Positions 1 through 5,589 of a DNA stretch of 20,433 nt are shown in pieces. Below the pieces are notes generated by a model, which worked only from the letters and a program-made list of their open reading frames with translations, searched no databases and was not told the DNA's origin. Origin of the DNA: a virus; the IMG/VR virus record IMGVR_UViG_3300011258_000957, positions 1 to 20,433 of that record, one strand, 5' to 3'. Within the stretch, counting starts at the first letter, position 1; each line of letters begins with the position of its first letter. The position numbers were made by a program, and so were the translations under genes.

Positions 1-1
1 A

Positions 2-283
2 GAGGGCGGCGAATGGCCAGAGGACGAGGCTAGGGAGGCGGCTGGTGCGGCTTGGGCGGCTGGGGAGGCGGCTGGTGCGGCTGGGGCGGCGGATTGGGCG
101 GCGGCTTGGGCGGCGGCTGATGCGGCGTATTGGGCGGCTTCGGCGGCGTCTGATGCGGCGGGTTGGGCGGCTAGGGCGGCGGATTGGGCGGCGGAAGCAC
201 ACCTTGACCCAGACGCAGAGCGCGCGCGGCAGGCGGCAAAGCGCGAAGAATTGGGACTAAACACAAAACAGGAGGCCGATTGA
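2..283 (+). CDS. Ala/Trp-rich C-terminal end of a protein (5' end outside window)
   Basis: This frame is open from base 2 to the TGA at 281-283. Its stop overlaps the ssb ATG by one base (TGATG), as is common in this phage operon. It encodes about 93 residues. The first 10 are acidic, followed by about 55 residues in which Ala-Ala pairs alternate with single Gly, Trp, Asp, Glu, Ser, Tyr or Arg. A charged non-repetitive tail of about 38 residues ends in ...KQEAD. Six Trp residues are spaced 14, 4, 8, 11 and 7 apart, which puts them on one side of an ideal helix. Ala/Trp-rich ends of this type occur in uncharacterised phage proteins. The function cannot be named because the N-terminal domain is missing. 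The frame choice rests on the stop-start coupling and on the sensible charged tail. Confidence 0.7.
   Translation, partial: EGGEWPEDEAREAAGAAWAAGEAAGAAGAADWAAAWAAADAAYWAASAASDAAGWAARAADWAAEAHLDPDAERARQAAKREELGLNTKQEAD
31..90 (+). repeat. 30-bp tandem duplication in the Ala-rich coding stretch
   Basis: Bases 31-60 and 61-90 match at 28 of 30 positions. The unit is ten codons long, so it keeps the frame and duplicates ten residues of the Ala-rich helix. Looser GCGGCN-rich imperfect repeats continue to about base 205. Replication slippage is a likely origin. Confidence 0.85.
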
Positions 284-750
284 TGGCTGGATCAGTAAAC
301 AAGGTTATTTTGGTGGGCAATTTGGGTCGTGACGTCGAGGTGAGGAATTTTGCCAACGGCGGAAAGGTGTGCAATCTGCGCATTGCCACGTCGGAGACAT
401 GGAAGGACAAGCAAACAGGCGAGCGCAAAGAACGGACTGAATGGCACAGCGTCGCGATTATGTCAGAGCCGGTTGTCCGCATTGCAGAGCAATACTTGCG
501 CAAGGGGTCTAAGGTGTACATCGAAGGCCAGCTAGAGACGCGCAAGTGGCAGGACCAAAGCGGGCAGGACCGCTATTCGACAGAGGTTGTCTTACGACCA
601 TACAGCGGCACGCTGACGTTGCTAGATAGTGCGGGCGGTGGTCAGGGCGGTGGCAATCAAGGCGGATACGGTGGACATGATCAAAGCCAGAACCACGGCG
701 GATCAAGCGGCGGCGGATCAAGGGACATGGACGACGAAATCCCGTTCTAA
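283..750 (+). CDS. ssb: Single-stranded DNA-binding protein
   Basis: This 155-residue protein binds single-stranded DNA during phage replication and recombination. Residues 1 to about 110 form the OB fold, with the family motifs [15 protein letters not shown] near the N-terminus, TEWHSV in the middle and [16 protein letters not shown] after it. Residues from about 115 are Gly/Gln-rich and disordered. The acidic tip DMDDEIPF is the usual tail by which SSB recruits partner proteins. The ATG at 283 was chosen because GGAGG lies at 271-275, seven bases upstream; the TTG at 280 is a poorer start. The gene is coupled to the Ala-rich gene by a one-base overlap. Length and layout match bacterial SSB, and nothing is missing. 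Confidence 0.97.
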   Translation: MAGSVNKVILVGNLGRDVEVRNFANGGKVCNLRIATSETWKDKQTGERKERTEWHSVAIMSEPVVRIAEQYLRKGSKVYIEGQLETRKWQDQSGQDRYSTEVVLRPYSGTLTLLDSAGGGQGGGNQGGYGGHDQSQNHGGSSGGGSRDMDDEIPF

Positions 751-757
751 AAAAACC

Positions 758-786
758 TTGCGAGATTGCGCGGCGTGCAATATAAT
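758..786 (+). promoter_or_regulatory. Sigma70-like promoter downstream of ssb
   Basis: TTGCGA (758-763) and a perfect TATAAT (781-786) are separated by exactly 17 bases. The -35 box matches the consensus at 4 of 6 positions. The site lies in the 111-base gap between the ssb stop and the next ORF, where a promoter is expected. Transcription would begin near 792-794, just before the hairpin at 799. It would serve the small-gene cluster 862-3127. Confidence 0.6.
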
Positions 787-798
787 TTGGATATCGTC

Positions 799-837
799 GG
801 CGGGCTGATCAATTGGAGCAAACCAGCCCGCCATTTT
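799..837 (+). terminator. Hairpin with short T tract (terminator or leader hairpin)
   Basis: GGCGGGCTG at 799-807 pairs perfectly with CAGCCCGCC at 824-832 around a 16-base loop, and ATTTT follows. It could end transcription coming from ssb. Because it lies just after the promoter at 758-786, it would also be the first structure in transcripts from that promoter. It may therefore act as an attenuator or a protective 5' stem. The T tract is short and the loop is longer than in typical terminators. Confidence 0.5.
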
Positions 838-861
838 GCACCGACGGAAAGGAAAACACCG

Positions 862-930
862 ATGCAAAAACCAAATTACAGCAAAACGATTGCGCAAGCA
901 AACATCAACGTGTGGTCAAATGACGTTTGA
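862..930 (+). CDS. Possible 22-residue leader peptide
   Basis: This short ORF has the best ribosome binding site in the stretch: AAGGA at 849-853, eight bases before the ATG. It encodes 22 residues, beginning MQKPNYSKTIAQ. Its TGA at 928-930 lies eleven bases inside the next gene if that gene starts at 920, or just before it if it starts at 935. It may be a leader whose translation delivers ribosomes to the following gene. Alternatively it is the true N-terminus of that gene, joined by a +1 frameshift or a sequence error near 919. No homology is recognised. Confidence 0.35.
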   Translation: MQKPNYSKTIAQANINVWSNDV

Positions 931-1300
931 GAGCATGGACGACGTTGATTTGGGAAAGATGATGCGCAGCGCGTCATTGTCCAATGCCCGCGTCCGGTTT
1001 GAGTGGCCGGGTGCTTTTACGTGCAGCAAAGTGCCGGTTTTCGATCCGAAGTTGAAAAAGCCGTACAGGCGCAAAATTGACGATGAGCGCGATGCTTTTA
1101 CAAGAGAAATAAACGAATACATTTCTACGCTTGAACCTGGTCGCACATTTACAGCAACGGACATTGCCAACGCCGTTGGACGGTCAGCGCGCGCGGTCGG
1201 CAGGTGCGTATCACGAAAGCGGATGCACTTGTTTGACGTGGACGTGCAGGCGTCAAACTGTAAATCCAACAGGATTTTTATAAAGAGGGGAACCAAATGA
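920..1300 (+). CDS. Winged-helix-like DNA-binding protein, unknown role
   Basis: The protein has 126 residues from the ATG at 920. The frame is open back to a TTG at 836, but that start sits inside the hairpin's T tract and lacks a binding site, so 920 or the ATG at 935 is more likely. Residues 60-125 look like a winged helix-turn-helix: a first helix (EINEYISTLEPG), then FTATDIANAVGRSARAVGRCVSRK as the turn and recognition helix, then strand-like residues ending RIFIKRGTK. The N-terminal 60 residues are basic and unrecognised. The gene overlaps the HD-domain gene by ATGA. Its position after a promoter, in a cluster of small genes, suggests an early regulator or DNA-binding accessory protein, which is inference. 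Confidence 0.7.
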   Translation: MTFESMDDVDLGKMMRSASLSNARVRFEWPGAFTCSKVPVFDPKLKKPYRRKIDDERDAFTREINEYISTLEPGRTFTATDIANAVGRSARAVGRCVSRKRMHLFDVDVQASNCKSNRIFIKRGTK

Positions 1301-1785
1301 ACTTGACACAGATTCACCAAAGCGACGTTAACCGTTGGGCCGCAAACAAGAACCCAAAATTGCGGGGCAGCGGCGACACGACCGACAAGCACAGCTTGAG
1401 GATGATCAAGTTGTTGATTGCGCTGGCACCGGATCTTTTGATTTCTGACCGCCTTCTGCACGCTATTGCGCTGCATGACGTCGGGGAAAGCCAGATAGGC
1501 GATGTTAGCGGCAAAGCCAAACAAGAACGCCCGCAGCTGGCAGCGTGGCTAGATCACGCCGAGGCTGAAAACCGCGCGGCAATGGGCCTGACAATGCCCA
1601 AACTGAACGAAACCGAATGCCGCATATTGCATTTTCTTGATCGGCTGGACGCGCTGATGTGGTGCAAAATTTACGATCCAGAGCAATTGCGCGATCCAGA
1701 TTGGCAAGAGTGCATTGAATGGCTGGCGCAACAAGCCGACGCGCTGGGCGTGGATATAACCGAAGTGTTAGAGGCTATGCCGTAA
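1297..1785 (+). CDS. HD-domain phosphohydrolase (YfbR-like nucleotidase candidate)
   Basis: This 162-residue protein has the layout of a compact metal-dependent HD hydrolase. His32 (in DKHSLRM) and the His60-Asp61 pair (in ALHDVGES) are the first metal ligands. Asp115 (in LDRLDAL) fits the final conserved aspartate. The phrase HDVGESQIGDVSGKAK resembles YfbR-type 5'-deoxynucleotidases, in which HDxxE leads into an IGD segment. Such enzymes remove phosphate from deoxynucleoside monophosphates, so a role in phage nucleotide metabolism is likely; substrate specificity is inference. The start is supported by AGAGGGG at 1284-1290, six bases upstream, and by the ATGA overlap with the previous gene. 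Confidence 0.8.
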   Translation: MNLTQIHQSDVNRWAANKNPKLRGSGDTTDKHSLRMIKLLIALAPDLLISDRLLHAIALHDVGESQIGDVSGKAKQERPQLAAWLDHAEAENRAAMGLTMPKLNETECRILHFLDRLDALMWCKIYDPEQLRDPDWQECIEWLAQQADALGVDITEVLEAMP

Positions 1786-2114
1786 TGCGTCAAAATCCAG
1801 CTTATCAAGATATGTTAGATGACGCAGCGAAATGCAACGCAGCGGCATCAAAGCGTGACGGCCAGTCCCCTAAATCCTCGGAAGCATCTGCACACGCGGC
1901 GCGTGTCAATTTAGTGCTGAATTACATCAAGTCGCATCCGGGCAGCACGTCAACGGAAATCAAAGAGAACGCAATGGCGCGCGGCATAAGTTACAGCGCG
2001 ACGGTGAACATTCTCAACAAGCAACGGGCGGCAAGCGTTCTGCGCCGTGAGACAAAGAACATCGGCAGGCAGCGCAAGATTTTCCACGTCTGGTATTTTG
2101 TGGGGTCCGCATGA
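1785..2114 (+). CDS. Small winged-helix-like protein
   Basis: The protein has 109 residues. The start at 1785 overlaps the preceding TAA by one base (TAATG), with GAGG at 1771-1774 upstream. An in-frame start at 1719 would lie inside the HD gene and is rejected. Residues 1-36 are polar and probably flexible. Residues 38-107 resemble a winged helix: VNLVLNYIKSHPG, then STEIKENAMARGISYSATVN as helix-turn-helix, then a basic wing (RRETKNIGRQRK) ending in the aromatic strand FHVWYF. It may regulate transcription or act as a DNA-binding accessory; no specific family is recognised. It is coupled by ATGA to the microprotein at 2111. Confidence 0.7.
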   Translation: MRQNPAYQDMLDDAAKCNAAASKRDGQSPKSSEASAHAARVNLVLNYIKSHPGSTSTEIKENAMARGISYSATVNILNKQRAASVLRRETKNIGRQRKIFHVWYFVGSA

Positions 2115-2215
2115 CCGACGCACAGCACATTGCAGCCATCCTTGCAGCCCTTGGCGCGGCTTACACTGCCTGCGGCATACTCGTGATGCTCTGGCATATT
2201 TACAACGGACGATGA
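2111..2215 (+). CDS. 34-residue single-pass membrane microprotein
   Basis: The ATG at 2111 overlaps the stop of the preceding gene (ATGA), and the ORF ends at TGA 2213-2215. It encodes 34 residues. After a short polar N-terminus (MTDAQH), about 25 consecutive residues from IAAILAALGAAY to MLWHIY are hydrophobic, and the end is polar (NGR). This is one transmembrane helix. Its length and position suit a phage membrane-associated accessory protein or a very small holin-like protein, but nothing in the sequence proves a lysis role. The tight coupling on both sides is the main reason to accept it. Confidence 0.6.
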   Translation: MTDAQHIAAILAALGAAYTACGILVMLWHIYNGR

Positions 2216-2226
2216 AAGGGAAACAA

Positions 2227-2655
2227 ATGACTGACTTAACTAATATCGAAAAGCCTTATGTCCTTTGTACCCCCGAAGAACAGGAAGGGCTTAAAGGTCT
2301 TTTGATCACACCAGATGCGTTGCAGCATTTAGGCGTTGATGGCAAATGGGATAGACTTCTTTGCTGGGATGGAGGTTTGATGATGCACCTTACCTACCGC
2401 CAGAACCCCGCATGGAACCCGCCCAAGCTAGACGTGCCAGATTGGTTTTGGGGGAATACAGAATTCAACTGGGTAGCTATGGATGAAACCGACTGCGTTT
2501 ATGCATATGTAGGAAAGCCGTACACATCTGGCCTCACTTGGGAAAAGTCAATATACCTCTGTAAACGAATTGATAACTTCCTCACCCACAACTTCAACCC
2601 GCACAACATCCCATGGGATCAGAGCCTGACGGTTAGGCCGGGGCTTGAAGAATGA
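2227..2655 (+). CDS. Conserved-type phage protein of unknown function, Trp-rich
   Basis: The protein has 142 residues from the ATG at 2227, with AAAGGG at 2216-2220 as binding site. It is rich in aromatic residues. The central segment (VPDWFWGNTEFNWVAMDE, then VYAYVGKP) follows a pattern seen in many small uncharacterised phage proteins: a Trp-rich stretch, a W-A-x-D strand and a short aromatic strand ending in K-P. The C-terminal phrase IPWDQSLTVRPG also resembles the W-x-x-S-L-x-x-R-P ending of those proteins. No catalytic motif is visible. It is probably cytoplasmic, with no signal or membrane segment. The stop overlaps the next ORF by ATGA. Confidence 0.7.
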   Translation: MTDLTNIEKPYVLCTPEEQEGLKGLLITPDALQHLGVDGKWDRLLCWDGGLMMHLTYRQNPAWNPPKLDVPDWFWGNTEFNWVAMDETDCVYAYVGKPYTSGLTWEKSIYLCKRIDNFLTHNFNPHNIPWDQSLTVRPGLEE

Positions 2656-2667
2656 CACCTGATCAAT
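2652..2667 (+). repeat. 16-bp direct repeat at a gene start, copy 1
   Basis: ATGACACCTGATCAAT is identical to bases 2900-2915. Both copies begin at a start codon and encode MTPDQ. The similarity ends abruptly after base 16. Confidence 0.8.
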
Positions 2668-2849
2668 GTTTATGCGCCCACTGCCCATTGATGGCAAGCC
2701 CAGGACACGATTACTTGTTCGGGCGGCAACAAAGGCGCAAGGCGCGTCACATGGGCTTTTGTCTCTGCCTGACACTGCGCCAGAGACGCAAACACAGGCG
2801 CGGCAACAGTACCGCAAACGGCTGCGTCTATGCTACAAACGAGGATTAG
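2652..2849 (+). CDS. Small Cys-rich basic ORF, uncertain
   Basis: This 65-residue ORF starts at an ATGA overlap with the preceding gene and has only a weak binding site. It contains CLCAHC near the N-terminus, a second pair (CLC) near residue 38, and a basic stretch with HMGF and RRKHRR. The cysteine clusters could bind zinc, but no known zinc finger is recognised. A different frame is open across the same bases into the downstream helix-turn-helix gene, so the frame is uncertain. Its first 16 bases are identical to the start of the gene at 2900, so it may be a decayed or shuffled gene start instead of a functional gene. Confidence 0.4.
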   Translation: MTPDQCLCAHCPLMASPGHDYLFGRQQRRKARHMGFCLCLTLRQRRKHRRGNSTANGCVYATNED

Positions 2850-2899
2850 CGCAGAAAACATGCGCAACCATACCACAGATCGACATGAAAGGGAAATTT

Positions 2900-2915
2900 A
2901 TGACACCTGATCAAT
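2900..2915 (+). repeat. 16-bp direct repeat at a gene start, copy 2
   Basis: This is identical to bases 2652-2667. Here the sequence is the natural start of an XRE-type protein, so this copy is probably the original. Confidence 0.8.
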
Positions 2916-3127
2916 TCAAAGCGACGCGAAAGAGTCTAGGCTTCACACAGGCGGAACTTGCCGAGGAATGGGGCGTGCATGTCCAGTCGATCAGCAAGTG
3001 GGAGCGCGGGGTCGATCCCATTAGCCCGCTTGCCTTGTATGCGCTAAATCTTATTTATCAGATGGGCATTTGCGCACCCGGTCAGGAAAGAAGCACTAAG
3101 CCAAGGTGGCCAAGTGAAACGGATTGA
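2900..3127 (+). CDS. Cro/CI-type helix-turn-helix protein
   Basis: The protein has 75 residues and a single helix-turn-helix domain of the lambda repressor/Cro (XRE) kind. Residues 6-50 hold the signature: FKATRKSLGFTQAELAEEW for helices 1 and 2, then VHVQSISKWERG for the recognition helix, then helix 4 to about residue 55. It should bind DNA as a regulator. The ATG at 2900 was chosen because AAAGGG (2888-2893) lies six bases upstream; an ATG at 2885 would include that binding site. The segment ATGAAAGGGAAA at 2885-2896 also occurs at 2212-2223 before the gene at 2227, at the same distance from the start codon. It may repress the promoters at 758 or 3272, which is inference only. Confidence 0.85.
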   Translation: MTPDQFKATRKSLGFTQAELAEEWGVHVQSISKWERGVDPISPLALYALNLIYQMGICAPGQERSTKPRWPSETD

Positions 3128-3275
3128 TAGGTGGCGCACGCCAGAGGCCGACAGCTACCGCAAGCTATACAGTCGCAAGCAGTGGAAAGACTTGCGGGCG
3201 CGGGCCTTGTTGCGTGACCTGTACATGTGCCGAGTGTTTACCGAGTTTGACTTGGAGCCTAACAACCAAGTTTGA
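3114..3275 (+). pseudogene. Truncated HNH endonuclease
   Basis: The 53-residue ORF from the GTG at 3114 overlaps the end of the helix-turn-helix gene and reads like the N-terminal half of a phage HNH endonuclease. The segment YRKLYSRKQWKDLRARALLRD is the typical leader helix, followed by LYMCRV, where the first zinc cysteine normally sits. The second expected Cys is Phe here, and the frame stops at TGA 3273-3275 before the catalytic H-N-H segment. One base back, the -1 frame from 3272 reads LTVSCRRCTMSKRV and then stops. This resembles the C-terminal zinc knuckle of such enzymes. The catalytic middle is missing in both frames. HNH genes often sit beside terminase genes and help packaging cleavage. 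This copy is probably dead. Confidence 0.6.
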
Positions 3276-3300
3276 CCGTCTCTTGCCGTAGGTGTACAAT
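3272..3300 (+). promoter_or_regulatory. Sigma70-like promoter for the packaging and structural operon
   Basis: TTGACC (3272-3277) and TACAAT (3295-3300) are separated by 17 bases, and each box matches the consensus at 5 of 6 positions. The -35 box overlaps the stop codon of the HNH remnant. Transcription would begin near 3307 and give a leader of about 100 bases before the small terminase ATG at 3410. Confidence 0.6.
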
Positions 3301-3409
3301 GTCAAAGAGAGTTTAGTTATTTGGCGCAATTTCAATTGTGTGATGTAAGGGAATTTGCCTGAAAACTAAAACGGAAAATGCAAATTGAAACAATGTTTTG
3401 AGGGGAACT
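3301..3409 (+). other. AT-rich untranslated leader of the late operon
   Basis: No gene is supported here. The stretch is more AT-rich than its surroundings. TTTCAATT (3330-3337) and AATTGAAA (3383-3390) form an inverted repeat with a 45-base spacer, which could be an operator pair or a weak stem. A 7-codon ORF (3378-3401) ends inside the ribosome binding site GAGGGG (3400-3405) of the next gene; it may be chance. Confidence 0.35.
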
Positions 3410-3679
3410 ATGCGGGGATCTAAAAGCGACAAGATTTGGGCCGATGCTTTGAAACGCGCCGTCAATCGTGAAAGCGAGGGCAAGGGATCACCGAAGTGGC
3501 TAAACGTCATTGCTGATCAAGTTGTCAGCTTGGCCGCTGGGGGTGACATGGCGGCGGTTCGCGAGATAGGCGACAGGGTAGACGGCAAGCCGAAACAGGC
3601 GCTTGATGTCGAAAGCCCAAAAGGCAGCATGACACCAAAAGTAATTGAGCGAATTATTGTTAGACCTAGCGAAAAGTAG
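3410..3679 (+). CDS. Small terminase subunit candidate
   Basis: The protein has 89 residues from the ATG at 3410, with GAGGGG at 3400-3405. A TTG at 3398 is open too but would place the binding site inside the gene. The core (LNVIADQVVSLAAGGDMAAV followed by REIGDRVDGKPKQ) matches a short phage protein usually found just before terL and often annotated as a terminase small subunit. Such subunits recognise phage DNA and load the large subunit. The N-terminus (KIWADALKRAVNRE) could form a DNA-binding helix, but no clear helix-turn-helix is visible, so the role rests on position and remembered family resemblance. It is coupled to terL by TAGTG. Confidence 0.65.
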   Translation: MRGSKSDKIWADALKRAVNRESEGKGSPKWLNVIADQVVSLAAGGDMAAVREIGDRVDGKPKQALDVESPKGSMTPKVIERIIVRPSEK

Positions 3680-4986
3680 TGCCGGTTTTCAAATCTAAAC
3701 TGGCGATACCGACAGCAGAGGTTTTTTTACCATTGCTTGAGCCGTCGCGCTACAAGGGCGCTTGGGGCGGCAGGGCGTCGGGTAAATCGCATTTTTTTGC
3801 GGGCTTGATGGCAGAGGAACATTTAGCAAATCGCGGGCAAAGATCTGTTTGCATCCGCGAGGTGCAGAAATCTTTGAAGCTATCGGCTAAACAGTTAATA
3901 GAAGATAAGTTGCGCGAATACAGGCTGGGCGAATCTGATGGGTTTAAAGTCTGGCGTGAAGTCATCGAAACGCCGGGTGACGGAATTATTACATTCACGG
4001 GAATGCAGGATCACACGGCGGACAGCGTTAAATCGCTAGAAGGGTTCAACCGGGCATGGGTTGAAGAGGCGCAATCATTATCTGACAGGTCTTTAACATT
4101 GTTGCGGCCCACAATCCGATCGCCAGGTTCTGAGCTTTGGTTTAGCTGGAACCCGTCGAGGCCCACTGATGCGGTTGATCGGATGTTGCGGGGCGGTAAT
4201 CTCCCGACTGGTTCGACCATCGTCCGCGCAAACTGGTCTGACAATCCGTGGCTACCGTGTGAAGTCGAGCAAGAGCGGCAAGATAATCTAAGGATTGAGC
4301 CGGATCGATATGGGCATATTTGGGAAGGTGAATATGCGACTGTCTTGGCCGGGGCTTACTTTGCACGCCACCTAACGGAGGCGCAACTGCAAGGCAGAAT
4401 TGCTTTTGTGCCGCAAGATCCGCTTGTGTCCATTCATGCAGTTTGGGATATTGGCAGCACAAGCGGCAAGGCGGACGCCACGTCAATTTGGATTGTGCAG
4501 TACATTGGCGACGAGGTGCGCTGGCTTAATTATTACGAAGCAGTGGGCCAATCTTTTGACACTCATGTGCATTGGCTTCGCGATCGAGGATATGAAGATG
4601 CAACGTGTATTTTACCGCATGACGGCGTAAAGCACGACACGGTTGCCAAAATTACACCGGAGGGATTCCTGCGTAAAGCCGGGTTTAAAGTGTTTACAGT
4701 GCCAAATCAGGGCAAGGGCGCTGCGATGCTTAGGGTTGAGGCTTTGCGGTCCGTCTTGCCCGCCTCTCGCTTTAATGAAGAGACCACAGCCGGCGGACGC
4801 GAGGCGCTAGGGTGGTATCATGAAAAGCGCGACCAGCACCGCAATATAGGACTTGGCCCAAATCACGACTGGGCGTCTCATGCCGCTGATGCGGCTGGTC
4901 TGGTCGCGATTTACAGGCAAACGGCTATGTCTCGCGGCAAGAGATCCCGCGCGCCTCTTAGACGGCGTTTGAAAGGTGTAGTTTAA
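3679..4986 (+). CDS. terL: Terminase large subunit (PBSX/Terminase_3-like)
   Basis: This 435-residue packaging motor has an ATPase domain and a nuclease domain. The Walker A motif is GGRASGKS at residues 30-37. Walker B and the catalytic Glu are in RAWVEEAQ (125-132), and the coupling motif LWFSWNP ends at residue 159. The RNase H-like nuclease begins near residue 250; Asp257 (WDIG), Asp315 (ILPHDG) and Asp404 (in DWASHAADA) fit the metal-binding acidic residues. The protein drives DNA into the prohead and cuts the concatemer. The gene starts with GTG, overlapping the previous stop by one base. It looks intact and of normal length. A basic tail (RGKRSRAPLRRR) ends the protein. Confidence 0.95.
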   Translation: MPVFKSKLAIPTAEVFLPLLEPSRYKGAWGGRASGKSHFFAGLMAEEHLANRGQRSVCIREVQKSLKLSAKQLIEDKLREYRLGESDGFKVWREVIETPGDGIITFTGMQDHTADSVKSLEGFNRAWVEEAQSLSDRSLTLLRPTIRSPGSELWFSWNPSRPTDAVDRMLRGGNLPTGSTIVRANWSDNPWLPCEVEQERQDNLRIEPDRYGHIWEGEYATVLAGAYFARHLTEAQLQGRIAFVPQDPLVSIHAVWDIGSTSGKADATSIWIVQYIGDEVRWLNYYEAVGQSFDTHVHWLRDRGYEDATCILPHDGVKHDTVAKITPEGFLRKAGFKVFTVPNQGKGAAMLRVEALRSVLPASRFNEETTAGGREALGWYHEKRDQHRNIGLGPNHDWASHAADAAGLVAIYRQTAMSRGKRSRAPLRRRLKGVV

Positions 4987-5022
4987 TGTGCTATTAGGGC
5001 GGTGCATAAAAGGGGTTTGCTT

Positions 5023-5589
5023 ATGGGCGGCGCAATTGGTGGCGGTGAGTACACTAGCCTGAAAGATGTTTTAGACGGGGGTGGCGCAGGAGCGGAAGGC
5101 CCACAATTTGAAGGCGGGTTGCTTTCGGGCGTAGCTAACGCCATTGGCATTAAGCCGTTGGGTTTTTATGATCGGCAAGCGCAGCAGCCGCAACAGATCC
5201 CAAATCAGGTCAATATTGGGCAGCCTTTATCAATTGCTGGCCCAGTTTCGCGGCCTGGTGCGGCTGCAGTCACGCAAGCAACAGCACCGCCCGCACCAAT
5301 GCAGGCCGGAGTTTTGCCTAATGCGTCTTATGAGCCGATCGGGCAAGGGATGGCTGCGGCGCCAATTGGAGCGCAGGTAGACCTGACGGACGACGCAAGG
5401 GCAGCTCGAACGGGCGCGATGTATCAGCCTTTGCCAGCGGCCAGCCCGTCCCAAGCAGTTAGCGCAGAAATGGATCAATTCGATTTATGGCTATCACAAG
5501 ACCCTCACCGTCTGGCTACTTTTGAGCGGATGCCAGAGGCTTCGCAATTGCAGATTTTTAGGGATTGGCGGCGCGGGGTTCGTAATTGA
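5023..5589 (+). CDS. Gly/Pro/Ala-rich virion-type protein, unknown
   Basis: The protein has 188 residues from the ATG at 5023, with AGGGG at 5011-5015; the GTG at 5002 is less likely. Residues 10-40 (starting YTSLKDVLDGGGAGAEG) match 20 positions of a segment near the C-terminus of the protein at 9649. The middle (45-135) is Pro/Gln/Ala-rich and probably disordered. The last 40 residues are compact and polar (FDLWLSQDPHRLATFERMPE, then LQIFRDWRRG). The abrupt start within a motif that is C-terminal elsewhere suggests this gene is the detached end of an internal-virion protein. Function is unknown; location in the structural operon points to a virion protein. Confidence 0.75.
   Translation: MGGAIGGGEYTSLKDVLDGGGAGAEGPQFEGGLLSGVANAIGIKPLGFYDRQAQQPQQIPNQVNIGQPLSIAGPVSRPGAAAVTQATAPPAPMQAGVLPNASYEPIGQGMAAAPIGAQVDLTDDARAARTGAMYQPLPAASPSQAVSAEMDQFDLWLSQDPHRLATFERMPEASQLQIFRDWRRGVRN
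5050..5142 (+). repeat. Shared coding segment, copy 1
   Basis: This encodes residues 10-40 of the protein at 5023. Twenty of 31 residues match the segment encoded at 10117-10212 once one gap is allowed. The longest DNA identity noted is GACGGGGGTGGC. Confidence 0.7.

Noticed and set aside
1-205. CRISPR-like or regulatory repeat array
   Set aside because: The repeats are adjacent and imperfect, lack unique spacers, and keep a codon frame, which fits coding slippage.
45-260. Arg/Gly-rich 71-codon ORF in the repeat region
   Set aside because: It is a shifted reading of the Ala-rich frame, produced by GGCGGC-type repeats. The Ala/Trp frame is open from the window start and couples to ssb, so it is the likely gene.
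836-919. TTG-started extension of the winged-helix gene
   Set aside because: The start lies in the T tract of a hairpin without a ribosome binding site, and the extension is a basic, low-quality sequence in the frame of a better leader ORF.
916-1524. Minus-strand ORF of 202 codons
   Set aside because: It lies across two coupled plus-strand genes, one with clear HD-hydrolase motifs.
2666-2899. N-terminal extension of the helix-turn-helix gene
   Set aside because: The frame is open, but the sequence is unlike the XRE family, and a good binding site sits just before the ATG at 2900, where the family normally starts.
3270-3313. Programmed -1 frameshift joining the two HNH parts
   Set aside because: No slippery X XXY YYZ heptamer is present, and even a joined product would lack the H-N-H core, so a deletion is the simpler reading.
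3378-3401. Seven-codon ORF before the small terminase gene
   Set aside because: It is too short to separate from chance; it is mentioned only because it ends within the ribosome binding site.
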